From: Effrenium voratum
Taxonomy: Eukaryota; Sar; Dinophyceae; Suessiales; Symbiodiniaceae
Reading direction: 5' to 3'
Assembly: GCA_963377175.1 (NCBI GenBank)
Contig: CAUJNA010000522.1
Coordinates: 77,001-141,000 of the forward strand
DNA: 64,000 bases
Below are positions 42,743 to 52,561 of this stretch, in pieces (the first letter of the stretch is position 1; the number at the start of each line of letters is the position of its first letter). Under the pieces are notes generated by a model, which saw only the letters and a program-made list of their open reading frames with translations, was not told the origin of the DNA and ran no database searches. The translations under genes were made by a program, and so were the position numbers.

Positions 42743-45700
42743 CTTGCTCGAGCACGAAAACGGCGAAGGATCACACCCACAATTATAGACGTGTACAACT
42801 GGGTTTCTTTGGTTTCACGACCAGCACAAGGTCCATGCTCATGGTTTCCATTGCATTTCTTAGACAACGAGCCACCAAGTTCAAAGTTCCATGATACAAC
42901 TCTCCATGGTTTCTTGATTGGCATGGGTTTCTTTGCATATCTTTGTTTCAAGCCATAGCGACACCCATCAAACTCGTGACTAGTCCCATCATGCACGACC
43001 TCATGCAGTCTCTCATCTTTCCAATAATCACAACTTCCAGGCAACTCAAACAAAATCGCAGCTCGTTTTGTCATGGCATGCCGTTTAATTTCAACGAACC
43101 GTTCAAATAATCTCCAAAATTCTCTTTGTTTGGCCTCGATTTTCTCTGCGGTGTCAATGCCGCGAGTCTTGTTGAGGCGTGCCCATGATGATCCCCCCGT
43201 GCAAGGCCCGGCGAAGAACAACAAATCGGAAGGTTTGGTAAGCACATGTCTGGCGATTCTCCCCCCGTACTCGCTCAGTAAGTCATCAACCAGAGTTATG
43301 GTGACAACCTGCGGCCCGTCATGGCGGGCAAGAGCAGTGAACCAGTTACGTGGTTCGGAACATGCCATCAGCACGATGGGCCGAGCCAAGTCAACACTGT
43401 AAAGAGTGACGACTGTGCGAGTTCTCATACCAGGAAGCGAGACATGAACAGGAGCGCGAAGCACACCACCGTCATGTTTGACCATCGCGAGTTCAATACC
43501 CGGCGCTAACTGTGGCTTGTGCTTCACCGCAATGCGATACGGAACAAAACAACGACCAGGGACAAGCTGCTCGTGATTGATATGCAGACAACGCATGAGC
43601 AATTTCAATCGGAGCAACGTTTCCAAAGCAAGGTCGTTAACACACTTCAACTCTATGCGCTCGTTCGACAGTTCTTCAACAAATGCGGCCAGCACGGACT
43701 GCATGTCAACATCCCCGGACCCGACGTGAATTGGTCGTGGTCGTGGAGACCGTTCCCGCGCCGGTGCAGCGACCGGTACGGGATGAAACTGCCAAACTGC
43801 GCGTTCAACCCAACCATCAATTCGCACACATTGTAGCCCCGGGTCAACTCTATCCTCAACTTTGAGCCATGACCCATTCTTCAGAAACCAAGTGGAACGA
43901 AGCCACTTGCTCCCAAACGGTGTCATAACCGCGAGTGGAGGTTTCACACGCATCAATCTGGGTCCCTTGGCAACAACAACCGGATCATGTCCTTCATGCT
44001 CATGCAATCCCTCTTTGGATGTTAATCCAGACCACCATAGGTCCGGGGGCATGATCGGTATGTGTGTGTACGGAAATGTTGGAACTCCGTCAACTGTCCC
44101 CGAAGCGGTCTGCATGGTCCCCTTTATGGGATCACACGTGGGTGTGAGCGCCTTGAGGGTATCCGGGTCAGACAGCAAGCTCGGGTCAAGTAGACCAATC
44201 TGCAAACATGCATGTTTCCATTTGCGCCCATCATTGAACGCCTTGGTGTAAATATCGGCCGCCATCCTGTCGGTGACCTCATACGCCAAGTACATGTAAT
44301 CACGTGTGAACATCTCATGCATCCACGAAATGCTAACACCATGGCTTCTCTCAAGGTGGCGCATCGTGGGGTTCCTCCCCGATCGCACGACACCGATCAT
44401 AGCCTTATTATCGTCATAGAACACAAAGTTCGGTGACTTCTTGAGAATCCGCTCTACCAGCTTGAGAGCGGGCATACCCATCGATCTCATGGCAACGTCG
44501 GCCGCAACAATCTCGGCCTCGGGAGTGGAGTGACTCACACAACCCTGTCTTTTAGAGCTGCCAGACAACGGAAACCGGGTATTAGGCCCTTGTATATTCA
44601 AGTGTCCACCGGAGGTGGAACGCAGCGAGTCAATGCATCCCGCAAAGTCAGCGTCCGCATACAAGGCCAAGTGCACATCGTCCATAGGGTCTCCAACCCA
44701 ACCGACCATGCGCCAATGTTTGGTATGATGCACATAGCACATCAAGTGATGCAAACCCCGATCATCGGAGTCAGTCCACCTATGCACGTTCCGTGCTAGG
44801 CGATTCACTTGCCGCAACAAATCGAAGCGAGCAATCCGCGCACCGTACAGCAACTTCATCAGTACGCTAGCGGCATGCGGAGCAAGGTGTCCACGCACGG
44901 GCTCCTTCATGGCCAACTCAGGAGTCCCTCCCCGTTGGTCCGGCACTGTGGCAGAACCGTCGGTGGGCACAAGATTGTTACACCAATTGCACACGACTGA
45001 CGGCCCCTCTCTGGCAGGCTTCCGTGAGACGTGATTCTTTGTTTCTTCATGCAACTCAGGAATGACAACCTTATTCAACTTCACGTCGCCCGCCACTTCA
45101 AGATAGCGGTCGACACAGGAACGTAGGAACTGTTCCATGTCATAGGTCACCGTTGTTACTCGGTGTCCGTTCCCGAGAGTGACGTTTCCCTTGCTTTGAT
45201 TGCAACCAAGGTACATGTCAAGTCCAGTCTCGGGCTCAATCTTCAAACGTGTACGCAACATGCTCCACCCTTGGGCAAGGTTCTTCTGCGGCCCTGCCAT
45301 TTTGAAGTCGTCGACATACACAACCAGAACAAGCTGGAGCTTTTCGTGAATGTACACTGAAGGCCATTCTTCGCCGATGGGCTCAAAACCAACGGCACGC
45401 ACCGACTCATCGCAGTGCTGCTCCCAAAATGTTCCCGCATCTGGGTGTCCGTACAGCGCCTTCCTCAACGGGACGACTGGTCTTCTGTACTTATCCCATT
45501 TGCATTCACTTGGCACGGCCTCCGGTGGCAATTCAATCCAACACGGCGTGCCTCTCAAGGTGGCCTGTATATACGCCTGAACAGCGTCGGCCATCTGCAC
45601 ATCCCAGCCATCATGACAACCCAGAAAATCCGCCCAACGCGAGGCTTCAAATGAAGCAGGGGAGTTCCCCAAATCTTGAAACATCGCAGCCTCAAAGCTT

Positions 45701-46848
45701 TGGTTCTTCACTTGGTTCCCCAGCAACACGCCTCTACCCTTGAACTTCCTCTTAGGATCACCAACAGGCAACTGTGAGTGCTTTTCAACGCAAATGCCAT
45801 GTGCGCGAGCCATGTGTATTTCCTCCCCCTTCGCTTTTGCTTCTCTGGCTACAGCGTCATATTCACGCACCGCGCCAAGATCGAAGACCCCCTGGTCGAT
45901 TAATCCCGACCACTCTTTCTTCATTGATGCCAATGCATCAGGGTTGGTCAACATCTCTTTCCGGCCTACCGGCCTGGATACTAAAGCGTCGAAGAATCGT
46001 ACAACTTTCACAGCCTTCTCTCTGTGCTGTATTCGCTCAGAAGTCACGCACGGCATCGATGGGTACTTCTTGGCTTCACCGTCCTCGCCTATCGCAGGCA
46101 TTGCGAGTGGCACTTTTCCAGAAACTATCTCAGCAGACTCCTCCCATTCATACCAGGTGAGGTCCGTCGATTCGTCGACCGATGGATCCGTCCCCGATGC
46201 TGTCTCAGCTTCGTCTTTATGACTCTCCATGACTGATGCAACCGCCTTCGTCCAGTTTGGAGTCGACTTTGATCGCTCCTCAGACTTGAACTTCCAGGCA
46301 TAAATTACCACCAGACACTCAAATTCTTTCTCAAGCTGAACGTTTCGTCTCATGACGTCTTGGGACTGTTGGGAATCCATGAGAACAACCACCCCGTCGA
46401 CAGGATTAACAACAATCCTGACCCATTCAAGCTCAGCCAAGTGCTTCCCATCCATTGGGTTCTTGATCTTTGATATGTTCTTCCGCAATCCCCAATTGTA
46501 CTGCCATTCTACTCCACCCCAGCGGTTCCGAAGCATCGCTCGAATTCTCTTACCACCGGGCATCTGTAATGTCCGTGCCTCTGCCGGCGCGGAAATATCA
46601 GACTCTTTACTCTTGGGATCTTCCTCTTTCCTTTTGCCACCGCCCTTCACCTCGGCCTTCTCTTCCTTGGTGTAATATTTACTCATCATCTTCCATTCTT
46701 CAGGAGTGAACTCTGGAGGTCTCGATGTCTTCATTAGCCTGAATCCGTCCTTCCCGACAGGATACGGTCTCCCGGCCTTGTCGATCTTAACCTCCTTGCC
46801 ATCGTCGTTGACGTACGTGATACCATCCCCGGGTAGCCCAACTGACAC
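42526..46848 (-). CDS. ORF2: reverse transcriptase, RNase H and methyltransferase-like extension
   Basis: About 1,440 residues. The first codon listed is not a real start (GTG read in VSVGLPGDG); the frame continues upstream to a 1-nt lesion near 46888. RT occupies ~305-560 (KFKGRGVLLGNQVKNQ, VQMADAVQAYIQATLRG, VVPLRKALYGHPDAG, VVYVDDFKMAG near 511). RNase H is at ~680-860 (YADADFAG, STPEAEIVAADVA, YDDNKAMIG, MAADIYTKAF). A long extension follows. At ~1105-1390 it contains FFAGPCTGGSSWARLN, FELPGSCDYWKDERL, HEFDGCRYGLKQ and KCNGNHEHGPC. The Gly-Pro-Cys and Glu-Leu-Pro motifs resemble motifs IV and VI of cytosine-type DNA methyltransferases. The RT assignment is secure; the methyltransferase one is an inference. 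Confidence 0.9.
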   Translation of the reverse strand: MSVGLPGDGITYVNDDGKEVKIDKAGRPYPVGKDGFRLMKTSRPPEFTPEEWKMMSKYYTKEEKAEVKGGGKRKEEDPKSKESDISAPAEARTLQMPGGKRIRAMLRNRWGGVEWQYNWGLRKNISKIKNPMDGKHLAELEWVRIVVNPVDGVVVLMDSQQSQDVMRRNVQLEKEFECLVVIYAWKFKSEERSKSTPNWTKAVASVMESHKDEAETASGTDPSVDESTDLTWYEWEESAEIVSGKVPLAMPAIGEDGEAKKYPSMPCVTSERIQHREKAVKVVRFFDALVSRPVGRKEMLTNPDALASMKKEWSGLIDQGVFDLGAVREYDAVAREAKAKGEEIHMARAHGICVEKHSQLPVGDPKRKFKGRGVLLGNQVKNQSFEAAMFQDLGNSPASFEASRWADFLGCHDGWDVQMADAVQAYIQATLRGTPCWIELPPEAVPSECKWDKYRRPVVPLRKALYGHPDAGTFWEQHCDESVRAVGFEPIGEEWPSVYIHEKLQLVLVVYVDDFKMAGPQKNLAQGWSMLRTRLKIEPETGLDMYLGCNQSKGNVTLGNGHRVTTVTYDMEQFLRSCVDRYLEVAGDVKLNKVVIPELHEETKNHVSRKPAREGPSVVCNWCNNLVPTDGSATVPDQRGGTPELAMKEPVRGHLAPHAASVLMKLLYGARIARFDLLRQVNRLARNVHRWTDSDDRGLHHLMCYVHHTKHWRMVGWVGDPMDDVHLALYADADFAGCIDSLRSTSGGHLNIQGPNTRFPLSGSSKRQGCVSHSTPEAEIVAADVAMRSMGMPALKLVERILKKSPNFVFYDDNKAMIGVVRSGRNPTMRHLERSHGVSISWMHEMFTRDYMYLAYEVTDRMAADIYTKAFNDGRKWKHACLQIGLLDPSLLSDPDTLKALTPTCDPIKGTMQTASGTVDGVPTFPYTHIPIMPPDLWWSGLTSKEGLHEHEGHDPVVVAKGPRLMRVKPPLAVMTPFGSKWLRSTWFLKNGSWLKVEDRVDPGLQCVRIDGWVERAVWQFHPVPVAAPARERSPRPRPIHVGSGDVDMQSVLAAFVEELSNERIELKCVNDLALETLLRLKLLMRCLHINHEQLVPGRCFVPYRIAVKHKPQLAPGIELAMVKHDGGVLRAPVHVSLPGMRTRTVVTLYSVDLARPIVLMACSEPRNWFTALARHDGPQVVTITLVDDLLSEYGGRIARHVLTKPSDLLFFAGPCTGGSSWARLNKTRGIDTAEKIEAKQREFWRLFERFVEIKRHAMTKRAAILFELPGSCDYWKDERLHEVVHDGTSHEFDGCRYGLKQRYAKKPMPIKKPWRVVSWNFELGGSLSKKCNGNHEHGPCAGRETKETQLYTSIIVGVILRRFRARARCLKPAPLKLALACITRRRSRKHQATASEICTTPTAQPRCWASPEPLVHTGSWVSPEPQASRKELDEFVTSI

Positions 46849-49800
46849 GTGTGGAAGGTCGGACTTCGCAACCTTTTCATCGCCCTTAGGTGTCCATCTC
46901 CTTTCCCTTTTGAGGAGCTCGGTCTAGCATCTTCTTCTCCTGCATGATCCCCCCGATCTCCGGCGATTACTTCCGGGCCATCGTCGAGCAGTAGACCAGC
47001 GATCTGATCGACCTCATCGTCAAGCAGTCGCTTCTCGTCACTCTGCAACAATTCAGGCTCGTAGTCCTCATCATCGATCAGGCGGTCACGTGCATCCAGA
47101 CCGATTGTATCGATAGACATCTCTATTCCTTCCAAAGTCTCGTTGGCAACCTTGTACTTCTGTTGTATTGGGAATGTCAGAGGAGATTTCAGAATCATCC
47201 TCTCCGTCTGATGTGGCATTCTCAACCGAGGTGGAACCTTTGCCTTCTTGATGTTCAGCTCTGCACCCGCAAATGCAGTAAGTGCCCAAGCACGATACTT
47301 GTTTGCCCAATGCATACCGGTGCTCAACACATATCCAGCAAATATACCAGTTTCCCCTCTCGGCTCGAACTTCTCCCTCTTTCCCCCTCGTGCTTCGCTC
47401 GGCTTGAAGTCCACTAGCGCACCAAAAGGTATCTTCTCGCCCTTGAACTCCTCGCCATGCAGCCTCATCCATGCACTCGATCCGTTCACCTCTTCGATGT
47501 TCATGAGATGGCACAGAGTGGTGATGGCCTGCACCCAATAACACGTGGGTAGACCGGCATGTACTAGACAAGCCGAAGTCTGGTCAATGATGAATTGATT
47601 TGTTCTTTCAGCAAGGGAATTGTTCTGCGGCCGTCCAGGCAGCGATAGGTCGTGGTTCAGCTTCAGCTCCACGCACGCATTGATCAGTTCCGGGCCGTCA
47701 TCTGAATATACCTGCTTGATTTTCCTCCTCCCGCAGAAGTGCTTGATAGCCCTGACGACTGAGTCAGTGTCTCTTCTCGCGGTGGGATAAGCCATGATAA
47801 TTCCGGTATATATGTCCCGGATGATGAGCGCATACCTGCCTTCCACTTCATGATCTCCTGATGCCGTCACAAAGTCGAACGTCACCAGGTCACCGAACGT
47901 CTTCACTTCTCTTTTGAATGCTCCCGTTCGTGATCTGAAGTGTCTCATCTTTGCCTTGACGCATGATTCGCAGAAGGGATTTCGGTATCTGTGTGTAAGC
48001 AAATGAGCTATGGAGTTGGCGTCCTTCTTGAGGACTCCCACTTTCCTCTTTATTGATGATCCTTCGTACACGTCTACTTCGATTCCGGCATCTGGATCAT
48101 CTTCATCAACCTCTTCCTCGTGAGCTTCGGCATCACCATGTCGATGCGGGACTGACCCAACATCTACAGGTATTTCCTCAGCCACGGGAGGCGGACGTAC
48201 CGGACCGGCTCCTCCGGGTGGCCCGAAGTCGAATGCCCCGTCGTGGTGTTCGCCCTCGGCCTCTGCGGACTCACCGACAGCGGCGGGTGTGACGTCGTTC
48301 TCATCGTCACCTCCCTGATCTGCCTCGTCGTTCGTTACCATCGCCAATACTTCCGAAAAGTGCTCCTTGAGGTCGTCTATCGTAGGGCGATGCCTGTTAC
48401 TCCGAAGTTTACCATCACTCACTAGGTACGGGATGTCGTCCTTGACCTGCAAGTGCACGAATCCCTGCTTTGGCGTAACCATGAAAGGTAGTTTACCAGG
48501 CATCCAGTGAAATGCATAACCCATCTTCATGCATCTCCTCCCCACTGACAATACCGTGGGTGTCTCATCCAATACATGCGGCTCGACAGTCTCGTCCAAC
48601 TCGTCCACGACTATCTTGGCCACATCAGATGTGGAAGTGGAACCATTCGCGGTCTGGAACACGATCTCGTCGTCATCTTTCACGATGTCGACACCCAGGC
48701 TCTTCGCCTTGGCTCTTCCAATGAGATCATGACCACATCCGGTGTCCATCAACCATTTCACCCGTTTGCTGATGCACGTTGACATGGCGAAAACGTTCTT
48801 CGGCATACCATGCTGCTTCTTCCAGTCGACAGCCGATTCCTTGATCTCGTCCTTGTTCCGATCATACTCGAACATTATGCTGCTCTCCTTGGTCACCGGG
48901 AAGTAGTGCTTCTTATATACATCATCCACTACTTCTCTCAGTATCTTCGCACGTATCAATGATCGTTGGACTTGATAGGCTGACAATTCACGATGATCAC
49001 TGCTTTTGAACTTTTTCTCGTCGACGTACACGTACTGATAAGGCTCATTCTCATTGTCCTCATAACCGTACCATTCCCCTTTTCGTTCCCATTGCCTTCT
49101 CTCGTCTTCGAGGTAGGTGATCTCCCCATTCTCGTCGACGTCGAGCACTTCCTTGAACCACACCATTTTCTCGGGGATCTCGGACTCGCCAGACCATCTC
49201 GATGATTCGCTCATCGCGTCGTCATCGTGCTCGTGGTAGACAGTCTCGGCTTCGTCCGGTTCGACCTGATCAACGTCCTTCTTGAAGCTTACCTTCCCTG
49301 CAGGAGCCGATTGCTTCAGGACTATCGCGGGCATTGCGATGGCCCTCCTCGCAATGGCAGGCGCTGCGGCTTTGGCGGCAGCCTTCGACTTGGCTTGCGC
49401 CTTATCATTTGACGTTGCTGGAGCTGAATTGTTCTTGATGAGCTCATGCCTGTACTTACAAGCGCTTCCCCTATCGCACTTCCCCTTCTGAAACGCGAAG
49501 CATGCTCCATCATCCCTCTTTGGTGACGATGATCTGGACTTGGATTTGCCCTTTCCTTTCCCCTTGGACATGCTCTCCAACTTATGCTCCGTCTTCTTGC
49601 TGTGGGAAAAAGTGCATTCATTCCCTTTCACGCACCCCTTCGCCGATTTGAAGTGGTACCAGCAGGGGTTATCCTTGCTTCCGCCCGGACTCTTGCCTCT
49701 GTCGCTGGCACCGTCGGACTTGCCGTTCTTGCCAGCGTGGCCCTTTGCCTTGGCTTTTGGGAGCACAGGAGCGGCATCAGGTCCACCGGGTTTCCCCTTT

Positions 49801-52463
49801 CTGCCCTTGCCACCCTGGTTCTCCTGTTTGCCAGTTGCTGGAGCCGCATCCTTCCCGCCTGACTTCATCATCGACTTGACCGATTTCTCCTTCATGTCGA
49901 GCATCAGGTCTTCCCGATCTGCCTTGATCTGATAGTCGATCAACGCCAATAAGAATTCATACGTCTTCTGAGGATGCTTGTCCGGTAGTCTATGGTAGGC
50001 ATTGAGGCCGAACTCCATCTTCTTGCTCCCTTTGATCTTCCTGTAAAGGATGTCTCTGAGAGCCAGCTTACTGGGTCTGTCCTCGCTCCTCATCTTCAGC
50101 AGCAAATCATACCATTTGTTCCTGAACATGACCAAGTTCTTGTCGCCAGGAAAGTCAAGGTTGAATAGATGCTCGATGTGGTAGACAAGATCCGTTCTAT
50201 CGGAAGTTCTGAATGATTGCATAACTAATGCCACCAACTCTCGTCCCTTCACGATCACCCCTTGTTGATGTCGTAGTTCAGAGTGTCGTGTAGCATCGAG
50301 GTATACGTCCTTGGCTTCGTCAGGTGCTTGTTTCAGCATGTTCTGCATGCCCATGGCCATCTTAATATCTATCGTAGCAAATCTGTCGCCACCTGAATCG
50401 CTAAGCAAATCCAGGTCTGGGTTCAACCCAAGAGCCTGCTCCAGCCATTTCGTCCATGCGTCGGTATCTGGATCCGCACATGCGCTCAGAACATTCATCA
50501 GCAGTTGCATCTTCCAGGTATCAAGTTGATGGATCTTTGGCCAGGCCGGAATAGATACTCTCTCGGCCTCTTTCCTCGAGATTCTCGGTCGATCATTCTT
50601 GATCTCTCGGTTATCTCTCGATCTCCTTCGTCTCCTCCGTGTCCGATCGTCTTCTTCCTCTTCTTCTTCCTCGTCTTCCTCATCTCCTTCGTCGTCGTCA
50701 TCCTCATCCTCATCATCGGGTGGATCATCCGGAGGTCCTCCTCCGCCACCAGCGAGGCTCAACTGACGTCGACCCGCTCCCTGCCCATTCCCATTGGGCG
50801 GGAATCCACCGTAATCCAATGGGGGCGTAGTACCGTTGTTTCCCCCCCCATCACCACCACCAGTCGTAGTAGTGGATTGTGGGACATGCCCAACAACCCC
50901 TTGCATCTGGGATAGGTGTACATCGATCATTGGATCACCGAAAGACGGAAAGAGGATCGAACCTGGCATCAGCGACGAATTAGGGATTTGATTTGAAGAC
51001 GATGACGGGACTGACCCAGCCACCTTCTTGTCTATCCTATTTGAATTAGCCTGGGTTCCTCCCTCAGCGCGTTTCACTACTGCTCGTTCACGATGTCCAT
51101 CTTTGCTGCTGGAGGCTTCCTGTGTCTCCAGCTTCTTGTGTGCACGTAGTTCCTCGTTGTCAGCATCGAGTTGGCGTACAAAACTCTCTTCTTGCTTGAG
51201 CGTCGCCTCTCTTTCTTTCAGTTGTCTCTGAAGCTCATGCATCTCCTCGAGGTACTCATCGTACATTCCCTTAGCTGTCAATCTCCAGTACTCAGCCTCC
51301 TTCGACTTCTCGTCCATCGTGCACCGTTCCTCTTGTTTCTCTTCTTTGACCTGGGCTAACTCCAAGATCGCATCCTGACGATGACCACCTTCGACAGCAA
51401 TCATCTGGTCCTTCATCGACACGTCGGACTCATACTGTTTGACGATCTCTTCTTTTTCGCGAAGCAAGCAATCTGCTCTCTTCGATTCCTGTTCCGCAAA
51501 TACTGTAACGTCATTCAGCCTCGCCATCAGCTGTTCCCTGGAGTCCTCCAAAGAGTACGTCTCGGGGCGCTTGACGAGTGCATGCTCCAACTGTGATTTC
51601 AGACTTTGGACCATCTCCTCCTCGTTGAACTTCTCGATAGATGTAGAAGATTCTATGCCTCTGATCTGTTGCTGATAAACTGATATCTGTTGTGAAGCCT
51701 CACGGTGTATCTGATTTGCACGTATAGCTGATTCCTGCGCGGCCGACTTCTCGCTTGCCATGTAGGATTTCATCAATGCAATCTCCCGCTTCTGCTCCAT
51801 GATAGTTCCTTCAGCTTGCCTCATCTGTTGCATTATAATATTCGACTCCATGTCTTTCTTCTCCCCGTACTGAAATGCGTTCATTTCCACCTTGCGCATC
51901 TGTTGGGCTTCTTCCTCAAACTTGCGCCATGCCTCAGCCATGTGGTGTTGGTGGTGACTCACTAGATGTCCCGACTGCTTGCTGGCAATCTCGCATCGTC
52001 TTTCCAGCTCCTGGATCCGGATGGTGCTTCCATAGTCTTCTTGGTTAAGATTCGCCATTGCTGCCGACATCTCATCAAGTGTCTTCTGATATTCCCCGAT
52101 CTCCACCTCCATCTTATTCTTCTCTTTGATCACGGCGCGAAAATCTGCACTGGTGGGTGATTTTGACCTCCCACCCTTCGATGTCGATCTCACGCCCTTC
52201 TGCGACGTCCGTGGTGTCGCAGGCGAAGATGATGATCTTCTCGGTGGGGATTCTCTTTTCTTCGACTCCTGATGAACATCGATCTGCTTCCATGATCTTG
52301 TGGGAGTAGATATGTCGCTGAATAGCGCGGAACCTCCGCTCCCAGGTTCATCCTGTGAATCTGCAACCATATCCATCACCGCAGGAAGAGCCATCAATCC
52401 ATTGGATCCCTCTGAGCTGCTGTTCCCAAAAGTTGCAGTACTTGGGCTCGCCGAAGACGCCAT
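46734..52463 (-). CDS. ORF1: coiled coil, gag, CCCH fingers, protease and integrase
   Basis: 1,909 residues. ~105-450 is a long coiled coil unusual for Copia gag. ~570-620 is Gly/Pro then acidic and Arg-rich. ~625-880 is a capsid-like domain (IPAWPKIHQLDTWKMQLLM; LVYHIEHLFNLDFPGDKN). Two CCCH zinc fingers (CWYHFKSAKGCVKGNECTFSH split about 931-950; CFAFQKGKCDRGSACKYRH, 988-1006) replace the usual CCHC knuckle. The aspartic protease motif is WLMDTGCGHDLIG (~1238). Integrase has its His/Cys zinc site (HLLTHRYRNPFCESC, ~1490), then TFDFVTAS, VYSDDGPEL and LAERTNQF (D, D, E). The last ~60 residues are out of frame because of a single-base deletion near 46888 relative to copy A. The ATG lies 99 bp after the 5' LTR. 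Confidence 0.92.
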   Translation of the reverse strand: MASSASPSTATFGNSSSEGSNGLMALPAVMDMVADSQDEPGSGGSALFSDISTPTRSWKQIDVHQESKKRESPPRRSSSSPATPRTSQKGVRSTSKGGRSKSPTSADFRAVIKEKNKMEVEIGEYQKTLDEMSAAMANLNQEDYGSTIRIQELERRCEIASKQSGHLVSHHQHHMAEAWRKFEEEAQQMRKVEMNAFQYGEKKDMESNIIMQQMRQAEGTIMEQKREIALMKSYMASEKSAAQESAIRANQIHREASQQISVYQQQIRGIESSTSIEKFNEEEMVQSLKSQLEHALVKRPETYSLEDSREQLMARLNDVTVFAEQESKRADCLLREKEEIVKQYESDVSMKDQMIAVEGGHRQDAILELAQVKEEKQEERCTMDEKSKEAEYWRLTAKGMYDEYLEEMHELQRQLKEREATLKQEESFVRQLDADNEELRAHKKLETQEASSSKDGHRERAVVKRAEGGTQANSNRIDKKVAGSVPSSSSNQIPNSSLMPGSILFPSFGDPMIDVHLSQMQGVVGHVPQSTTTTGGGDGGGNNGTTPPLDYGGFPPNGNGQGAGRRQLSLAGGGGGPPDDPPDDEDEDDDDEGDEEDEEEEEEEDDRTRRRRRRSRDNREIKNDRPRISRKEAERVSIPAWPKIHQLDTWKMQLLMNVLSACADPDTDAWTKWLEQALGLNPDLDLLSDSGGDRFATIDIKMAMGMQNMLKQAPDEAKDVYLDATRHSELRHQQGVIVKGRELVALVMQSFRTSDRTDLVYHIEHLFNLDFPGDKNLVMFRNKWYDLLLKMRSEDRPSKLALRDILYRKIKGSKKMEFGLNAYHRLPDKHPQKTYEFLLALIDYQIKADREDLMLDMKEKSVKSMMKSGGKDAAPATGKQENQGGKGRKGKPGGPDAAPVLPKAKAKGHAGKNGKSDGASDRGKSPGGSKDNPCWYHFKSAKGCVKGNECTFSHSKKTEHKLESMSKGKGKGKSKSRSSSPKRDDGACFAFQKGKCDRGSACKYRHELIKNNSAPATSNDKAQAKSKAAAKAAAPAIARRAIAMPAIVLKQSAPAGKVSFKKDVDQVEPDEAETVYHEHDDDAMSESSRWSGESEIPEKMVWFKEVLDVDENGEITYLEDERRQWERKGEWYGYEDNENEPYQYVYVDEKKFKSSDHRELSAYQVQRSLIRAKILREVVDDVYKKHYFPVTKESSIMFEYDRNKDEIKESAVDWKKQHGMPKNVFAMSTCISKRVKWLMDTGCGHDLIGRAKAKSLGVDIVKDDDEIVFQTANGSTSTSDVAKIVVDELDETVEPHVLDETPTVLSVGRRCMKMGYAFHWMPGKLPFMVTPKQGFVHLQVKDDIPYLVSDGKLRSNRHRPTIDDLKEHFSEVLAMVTNDEADQGGDDENDVTPAAVGESAEAEGEHHDGAFDFGPPGGAGPVRPPPVAEEIPVDVGSVPHRHGDAEAHEEEVDEDDPDAGIEVDVYEGSSIKRKVGVLKKDANSIAHLLTHRYRNPFCESCVKAKMRHFRSRTGAFKREVKTFGDLVTFDFVTASGDHEVEGRYALIIRDIYTGIIMAYPTARRDTDSVVRAIKHFCGRRKIKQVYSDDGPELINACVELKLNHDLSLPGRPQNNSLAERTNQFIIDQTSACLVHAGLPTCYWVQAITTLCHLMNIEEVNGSSAWMRLHGEEFKGEKIPFGALVDFKPSEARGGKREKFEPRGETGIFAGYVLSTGMHWANKYRAWALTAFAGAELNIKKAKVPPRLRMPHQTERMILKSPLTFPIQQKYKVANETLEGIEMSIDTIGLDARDRLIDDEDYEPELLQSDEKRLLDDEVDQIAGLLLDDGPEVIAGDRGDHAGEEDARPSSSKGKGDGHLRAMKRLRSPTFHTCQLGYPGMVSRTSTTMARRLRSTRPGDRILSGRTDSG

Positions 52464-52539
52464 TGTACTGTGTAGGTTATCGTTCCTTTATTGTCCCTGT
52501 ACCCGCAATAAACCAGCTGTCTCCCAGTCCAGTGTAGAG

Positions 52540-52561
52540 CTTGTAGTTACGGCTGATAACC
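52540..52561 (-). other. Candidate primer-binding site of copy C
   Basis: The sense strand directly after the 5' LTR reads GGTTATCAGCCGTAACTACA. With the terminal A of the LTR it loosely resembles the initiator-tRNA site used by many Copia elements (TGGTATCAGAGC) but diverges after ATCAG. An internal-tRNA or other primer remains possible. Confidence 0.45.
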
